NCBI GenBank assembly: GCA_024640745.1 | Contig: JAHEEL010000023.1 | Span: forward strand, 1 to 16,539 | From: Actinomycetes bacterium | GTDB lineage: Bacteria; Actinomycetota; Acidimicrobiia; Spongiisociales; UBA5794 | Direction: 5' to 3' | DNA length: 16,539 nt | Shown: piece by piece, positions 7,461-12,163 of the stretch | Layout of the letters: each line of letters opens with the position of its first letter | Position numbering within the stretch: the first letter of the stretch is position 1 | Program-made: the position numbers and the translations under genes | Notes under the pieces: model-generated | Told to the model about the DNA's origin: nothing | Seen by the model: only the letters and a program-made list of their open reading frames with translations | Databases searched by the model: none

Positions 7461-8071
7461 TGTTCACCGGAATCGTCACCGAGCTCGGCACCATCGCCGC
7501 GACGGACCCCACGGATGGTGGCGCCGTCCTCACCATGCATTCACCGCGTACCGCCCCGACGCTTTCGATCGGAGATTCCGTCGCGATCAACGGCGTCTGC
7601 CTGACCACCATTGCGATCGATGGCGACCACTTCACCGTCGAAGCGGTGGGGGAGACGTTGCAGCGCACCAACCTCGGCGATCTGGCAGCCGGATCTCGAG
7701 TTGACCTCGAACGCCCGGTCGCAGCCGCAGCCGGACGCTTCGACGGCCATGTCGTGCAGGGACATGTCGACGGTGTGGGAACGGTGAGCAGCGTTGTAGC
7801 CGAGGGCGCCGCGCGAAGGATCAGGGTGGTGTGTCCGCCTGCCCTGGCCCGCTACGTGGTGGAAAAGGGCTCCATCGCCGTCGACGGCGTGAGCCTCACC
7901 GTGACCGCGGTCTCCGACGTCGACGCCGCGGATCCGTGGTTCGAGATCGTGCTCATCCCGCATACCCTCGACGTCACCGTCCTCGGGACTCGGATGGCAG
8001 GAGATCGGGTGAATCTGGAGACCGACATTCTTGCGAAATACGTGGAACGACTGATGGAGGCACGGGGATGA
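7460..8071 (+). CDS. ribE: Riboflavin synthase, alpha chain
   Basis: Dismutates two 6,7-dimethyl-8-ribityllumazine molecules to riboflavin plus a pyrimidinedione, which the lumazine synthase encoded by ribH reuses. It has two tandem lumazine-binding barrels. The first begins with MFTGIVTELG and contains GDSVAINGVCLT; the second has GHVVQGHVDGVG and KGSIAVDGVSLTV, and IPHT follows near the end. 203 residues is normal. ATG 7460 gives the invariant MFTGIV N-terminus and overlaps the ribD stop (TGATG); the GTG 3 nt upstream is an unlikely alternative. Its stop overlaps the ribBA start by 4 nt. Confidence 0.95.
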   Translation: MFTGIVTELGTIAATDPTDGGAVLTMHSPRTAPTLSIGDSVAINGVCLTTIAIDGDHFTVEAVGETLQRTNLGDLAAGSRVDLERPVAAAAGRFDGHVVQGHVDGVGTVSSVVAEGAARRIRVVCPPALARYVVEKGSIAVDGVSLTVTAVSDVDAADPWFEIVLIPHTLDVTVLGTRMAGDRVNLETDILAKYVERLMEARG

Positions 8072-9273
8072 ACTACGCCAAGATCGAACAGGCGGTCGAA
8101 GCGGTGGGTCGTGGGGACATGGTCCTCGTCGTCGACGACGAGGACCGCGAGAACGAAGGCGACCTGATCGTTGCGGCTGAGAAGGTCACTTCAGACCACA
8201 TCGCGTTCATGGTGCGCCACACCAGCGGCCTGATCTGTCTCCCGATGACCGGGGAGCGCCTGGACGCGCTCGATCTCCCGCTGATGGTGAGAGAGAACAC
8301 GGATTCGCACAAGACGGCATTCACCGTCTCGATCGATCTCGCTGAGGGAACAACGACTGGGATCTCAGCCGCCGACCGCGCTCGCACCATCCGATCTGCT
8401 GTCGATCCCTCGGCGACGGCCGATCAATTCCACCGTCCCGGCCACGTCTTCCCGCTGCGGTACCAGCCGGGAGGTGTCTTGGTCCGACCCGGACATACCG
8501 AAGCCGCCGTCGACCTTGCCCGCCTTGCGGGACTGACGCCGGCAGGTGTTCTCTGCGAGGTCGTCAACGATGACGGAACGATGTCTCGAGGTGATGCCCT
8601 GATGGCCTTCGCAGAGGAACACGGCATACCGATCATCACCATCGAAGACCTCGTCGCCTATCGATGGCGCAATGAAGCGCTGGTGACCCGAGTATCCGAG
8701 GCTTCGCTGCCGACGGAGGTGGCCGATTTCCGCGCCTTCGGCTACCGGGCGAACGACACCGCTTCCGAGCATATCGCCCTCGTGCTCGGCGACGTAGCGG
8801 GTCACGACGATGTGCTCACCCGACTGCATTCGGTGTGCCTCACCGGCGACGTGTTCGGAAGTCTTCGCTGCGATTGCGGCGCGCAGCTCCGAGAATCGAT
8901 GGCGCTCGTTGCCAAGGAAGGCGAGGGAGTCATCGTCTACAACCCGACGCACGAGGGCCGCGGCACCGGCCTCACCGACAAGCTCGCTGCGTACCGACTC
9001 CAAGAGCAGGGTCTCGATACCGCTGAGGCGAACGAGCAGATCGGTCACGCGGTCGACAGCCGGCACTACGGAGTGGACGCACAGATTCTCCACGACCTGA
9101 AGGTCTCCAGCGTCCGGCTCATCACCAACAACCCGGACAAGATCCACCAACTCGAGGGCTTCGGAGTGGAAGTCACCGAGCGCGTGCCGCTGTGGGTCGG
9201 AGAGAACAGCTACAACCGGTTCTACCTCCAGACCAAGGAAGGCAAGCTCGGCCACCTCGGAGTGGAGGCATGA
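8068..9273 (+). CDS. ribBA: Bifunctional DHBP synthase / GTP cyclohydrolase II
   Basis: Supplies both precursors of lumazine. Residues 1 to about 200 (RibB) make 3,4-dihydroxy-2-butanone-4-phosphate from ribulose-5-phosphate: DDEDRENEGDLI (23-34), HTSGLICLPM (51-60), FHRPGHVFPL (121-130). Residues about 205-401 (RibA) open the GTP ring: zinc ligands Cys257, Cys268 and Cys270, Tyr309, and Asp330/Arg332, matching E. coli Asp126/Arg128. The HEGRG loop has the one-residue longer actinobacterial form. Two positions depart from the E. coli and M. tuberculosis enzymes as I recall them: HSEC is HSVC (Val256), and an Arg before the EGRG loop is Pro293 (YNPTHEGRG). Length 401, normal. Overlaps both neighbours by ATGA. 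Confidence 0.94.
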   Translation: MNYAKIEQAVEAVGRGDMVLVVDDEDRENEGDLIVAAEKVTSDHIAFMVRHTSGLICLPMTGERLDALDLPLMVRENTDSHKTAFTVSIDLAEGTTTGISAADRARTIRSAVDPSATADQFHRPGHVFPLRYQPGGVLVRPGHTEAAVDLARLAGLTPAGVLCEVVNDDGTMSRGDALMAFAEEHGIPIITIEDLVAYRWRNEALVTRVSEASLPTEVADFRAFGYRANDTASEHIALVLGDVAGHDDVLTRLHSVCLTGDVFGSLRCDCGAQLRESMALVAKEGEGVIVYNPTHEGRGTGLTDKLAAYRLQEQGLDTAEANEQIGHAVDSRHYGVDAQILHDLKVSSVRLITNNPDKIHQLEGFGVEVTERVPLWVGENSYNRFYLQTKEGKLGHLGVEA

Positions 9274-9911
9274 ACGAACCGATTCGCGGCGCCCTCGACG
9301 CAGCAGGACTTCGAGTCGGCATCGCACGTTCGCTGTTCAACGAGCCCGTGACCGATGGCCTCCTGCGTGGCGCGCTCGATGTGCTCGAGGCGGCCGGGGG
9401 CGACGCGGAGACCATCGTGAACGTGGAAGGGGCCTTCGAGCTACCCCTGGCCGCCCGGCGCCTCGCCGACGCAGGACACGACGCCGTCATCGCGCTTGGT
9501 GCCGTCGTGAGGGGCGAAACCGACCACTACGAGCACATCGCTGGACGCGCCGCCGAGGGGCTGATGCGGGTCATGCTCGACACCGGTGTGCCGGTCGCGT
9601 TCGGCGTTCTCACCGTCTTCGACCCCGCGCATGCGTTTGCTCGAAGCGCACCCGACGAGCACAACAAGGGTGGAGAGGCGGCCAAGGCCGCGATTCGAAC
9701 CGCGAACGCCCTGAAGCGACTCGAGATCCGAGACTCGAGATCCGAGACTCGAGATCCGAGACGCTCGATCCGAGACGCTAGACCCGAGACGCTCGATCCA
9801 AGACGCTCGATCCAAGACGCTCGATCCAAGACGCTCAGGCACCAAACCGAGGTATCCGGCGTTCTGTCTCGTGTCTCGTGTCTAGCGTCTCTCATCTCTG
9901 CACCGCATTGA
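9270..9911 (+). CDS. ribH: 6,7-dimethyl-8-ribityllumazine synthase with a repeat-encoded C-terminal extension
   Basis: Condenses the RibA/RibD pyrimidine with dihydroxybutanone phosphate. Core residues 1 to about 152: SLFNEPVTDGLL, GAFELPLAA, GAVVRGETDHYEHI with catalytic-type His86, and HNKGGEAA (131-138, usually GNKGxEAA). Lumazine synthases usually end near 155 residues. Here the frame continues to 213 because the DNA runs straight into a 14-nt tandem repeat: residues about 151-192 form three 14-residue blocks (such as RSIRDARPETLDPR), then about 20 residues from the inverted arm. The tail is very rich in Arg, Asp and Ser and is probably disordered. The repeat most likely displaced the native stop. 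The start overlaps the ribBA stop by 4 nt. The stop codon lies inside the -35 of the infC promoter. Confidence 0.9.
   Translation: MNEPIRGALDAAGLRVGIARSLFNEPVTDGLLRGALDVLEAAGGDAETIVNVEGAFELPLAARRLADAGHDAVIALGAVVRGETDHYEHIAGRAAEGLMRVMLDTGVPVAFGVLTVFDPAHAFARSAPDEHNKGGEAAKAAIRTANALKRLEIRDSRSETRDPRRSIRDARPETLDPRRSIQDARSKTLRHQTEVSGVLSRVSCLASLISAPH
9719..9830 (+). repeat. Tandem array of eight 14-nt units in the 3' end of ribH
   Basis: Eight consecutive 14-nt units without length change. Units 1-3 are identical (ACTCGAGATCCGAG), unit 4 is ACGCTCGATCCGAG, unit 5 is ACGCTAGACCCGAG, and units 6-8 are identical (ACGCTCGATCCAAG); a partial ninth follows. Identical neighbours suggest recent slippage or unequal crossing-over. 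Because 14 is not a multiple of 3, three units (42 nt) encode a 14-residue period, and all three forward frames give an Arg/Asp/Ser-rich peptide. Confidence 0.95.
9866..9899 (-). repeat. Inverted arm of the ribH repeat
   Basis: GTCTCGTGTCTAGCGTCTC at 9873-9891 is the reverse complement of 9772-9790 in the tandem array with 18 of 19 bases matching; GTCTCGTG also recurs at 9866-9873. The transcript could form a long imperfect hairpin with a loop of about 80 nt. The element therefore has a direct-repeat arm and an inverted arm, and may end the rib operon transcript. Confidence 0.85.
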
Positions 9912-9936
9912 ACTATCCCGCGGCCGGGTCTACTCT
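9908..9936 (+). promoter_or_regulatory. Sigma-70-type promoter of infC-rpmI-rplT
   Basis: TTGAAC (9908-9913), a 17-nt spacer and TACTCT (9931-9936) make the clearest -35/-10 pair in the window. Transcription would start near 9943, giving a leader of about 150 nt before infC. The -35 overlaps the ribH stop codon. Confidence 0.7.
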
Positions 9937-10014
9937 CTCGTCGACAATCGACGCAAGCGGAGGCGCCTGCTTCCCACCCTGTCACCGCCGCGAGGTGAAC
10001 CGGGTCGCATACTC

Positions 10015-10039
10015 AGGCAGCACTCGCGTCGTGCTGCCT
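10015..10039 (+). promoter_or_regulatory. Leader hairpin upstream of infC, candidate attenuator
   Basis: AGGCAGCAC (10015-10023) and GTGCTGCCT (10031-10039) form a perfect 9-bp stem with a 7-nt loop, followed by the pyrimidine-rich TCTGCTTT. An exact 12-nt direct repeat, GGCGCCTGCTTC, flanks it at 9962-9973 and 10055-10066. Leaders of infC-rpmI-rplT operons are controlled by L20 or by attenuation in other bacteria. A similar role here is inferred from position and structure only. Confidence 0.5.
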
Positions 10040-10082
10040 TCTGCTTTGGCACCGGGCGCCTGCTTCGTCGACACGAACGAGC

Positions 10083-10098
10083 AGGAGGTACTCCGATC
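10083..10098 (+). promoter_or_regulatory. Strong ribosome binding site and AUC start codon of infC
   Basis: AGGAGGT (10083-10089) is a near-perfect Shine-Dalgarno sequence. The ideally spaced codon 6 nt later is ATC (10096-10098), in frame with infC. No ATG, GTG or TTG in this frame lies within the initiation window; the next, GTG 10129, is 39 nt away. Confidence 0.85.
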
Positions 10099-10686
10099 AA
10101 GGAGCCCAGGGTCAATGAACGTATCCGGGTGAAAGAGGTGCGCCTCGTTGACCCGGCCGGCGAACAGATCGGTATCAAGTCGATCGAAGAGGCACGGTGG
10201 CTTGCGGCACAGCTGGAGCTGGATCTCGTTGAGGTCGCTCCTGAAGCCAGGCCGCCGGTGGTTCGGCTCATGGACTACGGAAAGTTCAAGTACGAGCAAT
10301 CCGTCAAAGCACGAGAAGCGAGGAAGAAGCAGACACGCACGGTGGTCAAAGAAGTCCAGTTCCGTCCCAAGATCGGGGCAAGCGACTTCGAAGTGAAGCG
10401 CCTGCGAGTCATTCGGTTCCTCCAAGACAACGACAAGGTGAAGGTCACGATGCGCTTTCGTGGGCGTGAGGTGACGCATCCCGAGATCGGGACCGAGATC
10501 CTCAGCCGGCTGCGCGACAGCGTCGCAGACTACGGCGAGGTGGAGACCGCGCCGAGGCTCGAGGGCCGTCAGATGACGATGGTCCTCGCTCCGGTGCGCA
10601 ATGCCGGTCGAGTAGGAGAAGACGATGAAGCCGCTATCGAGCCGGAGGTCGCTGAGGCGATCGATACCGACGAGGCGGACGAGTAG
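10096..10686 (+). CDS. infC: Translation initiation factor IF-3 with a non-canonical AUC start
   Basis: IF3 binds the 30S subunit, blocks premature 50S joining and rejects wrong start codons. Starting at ATC 10096 restores the conserved N-terminus EPRVNERIRVKEVRLVD. Starting at GTG 10129 would remove 11 residues including the RVNERIR block, and that GTG has no ribosome binding site. Seen next: the N-domain (EEARWLAAQLELDLVEVAP, PPVVRLMDYGKFKYEQ), the lysine/arginine-rich linker, then the C-domain (KIGASDFEVKRLRVIRFLQDNDKVKVTMRFRGRE...). An acidic tail of about 25 residues ends the protein; such tails are common in actinobacteria. Length 196. Established: infC of E. coli starts at AUU so that IF3 represses its own synthesis; the AUC here implies the same loop. 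rpmI follows after 12 nt. Confidence 0.94.
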   Translation: MKEPRVNERIRVKEVRLVDPAGEQIGIKSIEEARWLAAQLELDLVEVAPEARPPVVRLMDYGKFKYEQSVKAREARKKQTRTVVKEVQFRPKIGASDFEVKRLRVIRFLQDNDKVKVTMRFRGREVTHPEIGTEILSRLRDSVADYGEVETAPRLEGRQMTMVLAPVRNAGRVGEDDEAAIEPEVAEAIDTDEADE

Positions 10687-10698
10687 GAGAGTGGAAAC

Positions 10699-10893
10699 GT
10701 GCCCAAGATGAAGACGCACAAAGGTGCAGCGAAACGCTTCAAGCGCACCGGCAGCGGGAAGGTGCGGACCACGAAGGCGTGGCGCGGCCACAACCGCCAC
10801 AAGAAATCGCCGGCGCGCTGGCGCCGCGTCAAGGGCAACAAGATCCTTGAAGGCGGGAACGAGAAGCGCATGAACCGCCTGCTGGGGAACTAG
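10699..10893 (+). CDS. rpmI: 50S ribosomal protein L35
   Basis: A 64-residue, very basic ribosomal protein starting MPKMKTHKGAAKRFKRTGSGK, the L35 signature, and ending NEKRMNRLLGN. It uses a GTG start, with AGGAG (10685-10689) overlapping the infC stop and 9 nt upstream of the start. It is second in the infC-rpmI-rplT operon, the near-universal bacterial order. The middle part (TTKAWRGHNRHKKSPARWRRVKGN) is more divergent than the ends. Confidence 0.95.
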   Translation: MPKMKTHKGAAKRFKRTGSGKVRTTKAWRGHNRHKKSPARWRRVKGNKILEGGNEKRMNRLLGN

Positions 10894-10903
10894 GAGTCAT
10901 TCG

Positions 10904-11263
10904 ATGGCACGTGTGAAGCGTTCGATCAACGCGAAGAAGAAGCGCCGCAAGGTCATGGACCGGGCTTCCGGATATGGGGGCGCTCGGAGCCGTCGGTACC
11001 GCACGGCACGCGAGCAGGTCATGCACTCGATGCAGTACGCGCATCGGGACCGGAGGGCGCGCAAGGGACAGTTCCGTCGACTTTGGATCCAGCGGATCAA
11101 TGCGGCGGCACGCTTGAACGGGACGACCTATTCCCGGTTCATGGCAGGGCTCAAGGCAGCCGATATCGACGTCGACCGCAAGATGCTTGCCGAGATGGCA
11201 GTGAACGACCCGACGGCGTTCTCGGCGCTGGTCGAGACTGCGGGAGCGGCGATCTCCGAGTGA
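10904..11263 (+). CDS. rplT: 50S ribosomal protein L20
   Basis: A 23S rRNA-binding protein needed early in 50S assembly, and the autoregulator of this operon in several bacteria. MARVKRSINAKKKRRKV, ASGYGGARSRRYRTAREQV and FRRLWIQRINAAAR are family signatures, with LNGTTYSRFMAGLK and an ADIDVDRKMLAEMAVNDPTAF C-terminus. 119 residues is normal. AGGAG (10892-10896) lies 7 nt before ATG 10904 and overlaps the rpmI stop. Confidence 0.97.
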   Translation: MARVKRSINAKKKRRKVMDRASGYGGARSRRYRTAREQVMHSMQYAHRDRRARKGQFRRLWIQRINAAARLNGTTYSRFMAGLKAADIDVDRKMLAEMAVNDPTAFSALVETAGAAISE

Positions 11264-11293
11264 TCCTGCCCGGACGACCGTATCGAGAAGATG

Positions 11294-11317
11294 GAGGCCC
11301 CGCATGCGCGGGGTCTC
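11294..11317 (+). terminator. GC-rich hairpin after rplT that also covers the trmH start
   Basis: GAGGCCCCGC (11294-11303) pairs with GCGGGGTCTC (11308-11317) as a 10-bp stem with one G-U pair and the 4-nt loop ATGC. No T-run follows, as is common for actinobacterial hairpins. It may end the infC-rpmI-rplT transcript. The loop contains an ATG (11304), and the stem's 5' arm overlaps most of GGAGG (11293-11297), so it may instead gate translation of the next gene. Confidence 0.5.
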
Positions 11318-12089
11318 CGTGCGTCTGATGCGCATCGAGTCGACGGCCAACGACCGCGTCAAAGCGGTACGCCGCCTCCACCGCGGCCGGGAGAGACAGC
11401 GGACGGGGAAGACGCTCGTGGAAGGGCCGGCGCTGATCGAGGCGGCCCTCGCGGGCGGAATCGTCCCGGAAGACGTGTTTGCGGTCGAACCCGGACCGCT
11501 GGTCGAACGTTGCGAGGCTGCGGGGTCGCGCGTCTTCGAAGTGTCCGCTGGCGTCCTCAAGGTACTGGCAACCACCGTCGAGCCTCAGGATCCGGTCGCT
11601 GTGATTCCCGTGCCGCCCGATCGAGACCTGGAGGTCCGTCAAACGCTGGTCGCCGTTGAAGTCGGCGATCCCGGCAACCTCGGGACGCTGATCCGGACTG
11701 CAGCGGCGCTCGGCTGGCAGGCTGCGCGAATCGGTGGAGCGGACCCGTGGAGCCCGAAGGTGCTGCGGGCCAGTGCCGGTGCGCAACTCACCGCCCCGGC
11801 GATCGCAAGCACGGGTCTCGAAGAGCTCGTGGAGATGGGTTTCGCACCGATCGCCACGATCGCTTCCGGGGGCGGGGCACCGGAAGCGATCGCAGCACGG
11901 GAACCGATTGCGCTCCTCGTCGGAAGCGAGGCACACGGACTACCCCGCGACATGGTCGAGCGGTGCCGGGCAGCGGTGACGATCCCGATGACCGAGGGGT
12001 TCGAGAGTCTGAACGCGGCGGTGGCGGGCGCGATCGCCATGTACGCGCTGGGAAGCGAATCGCGCAAAGGTAAGATCCCAAGACAGTAA
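11304..12089 (+). CDS. SpoU/TrmH-family RNA 2'-O-methyltransferase
   Basis: A SPOUT-fold, SAM-dependent 2'-O-ribose methyltransferase. The N-terminal part (about 9-105) is the L30e-like substrate-binding domain, beginning RIESTANDRVKAVRRLHRGRERQ. The three SPOUT motifs are complete: motif 1 DPGNLGTLIRTA (122-133, with catalytic-type Arg131), motif 2 LLVGSEAHGLP (204-214) and motif 3 IPMTEGFESLNAAVAGAI (227-244). Position after rplT and close to pheST is typical of the actinobacterial rRNA methylase of this family; the target nucleotide cannot be read from sequence. Start choice: ATG 11304 has GGAGG 6 nt upstream, but both sit in a hairpin; GTG 11319 and ATG 11328 (MRIESTAND, the usual family N-terminus) are alternatives without a clear ribosome binding site. 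Confidence 0.88.
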   Translation: MRGVSVRLMRIESTANDRVKAVRRLHRGRERQRTGKTLVEGPALIEAALAGGIVPEDVFAVEPGPLVERCEAAGSRVFEVSAGVLKVLATTVEPQDPVAVIPVPPDRDLEVRQTLVAVEVGDPGNLGTLIRTAAALGWQAARIGGADPWSPKVLRASAGAQLTAPAIASTGLEELVEMGFAPIATIASGGGAPEAIAAREPIALLVGSEAHGLPRDMVERCRAAVTIPMTEGFESLNAAVAGAIAMYALGSESRKGKIPRQ

Positions 12090-12090
12090 C

Positions 12091-12119
12091 TGGACAACTT
12101 GAGATTATCGGAATACCCT
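12091..12119 (+). promoter_or_regulatory. Promoter of nirS with a palindromic operator candidate in the spacer
   Basis: TGGACA (12091-12096), a 17-nt spacer and TACCCT (12114-12119) form a good -35/-10 pair. The spacer holds TTGAGATTATCGGAA (12099-12113), an imperfect palindrome of the form TTnnGAT-N-ATCnnAA. A regulator bound there would block RNA polymerase. It does not match the FNR/Dnr consensus spacing. Confidence 0.55.
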
Positions 12120-12163
12120 GACCGCGAACCCGGCGAAGGGGTCGACACATCTCAGGAGTAGCG

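Noticed and set aside
9441..9985. Long minus-strand frames across ribH and the repeat, with repeating Ser/Arg-rich blocks.
   Set aside because: The 14-nt unit contains no stop codon in these frames, so the array keeps frames open on both strands. The peptide repeats are a by-product, with no start-site or homology support.
12099..12113. FNR/Dnr/CRP-type box upstream of nirS.
   Set aside because: TTGAG is present, but the expected partner ATCAA at 4-nt spacing is not. The symmetry is of a different 15-nt form, so it is reported only as an unassigned operator.
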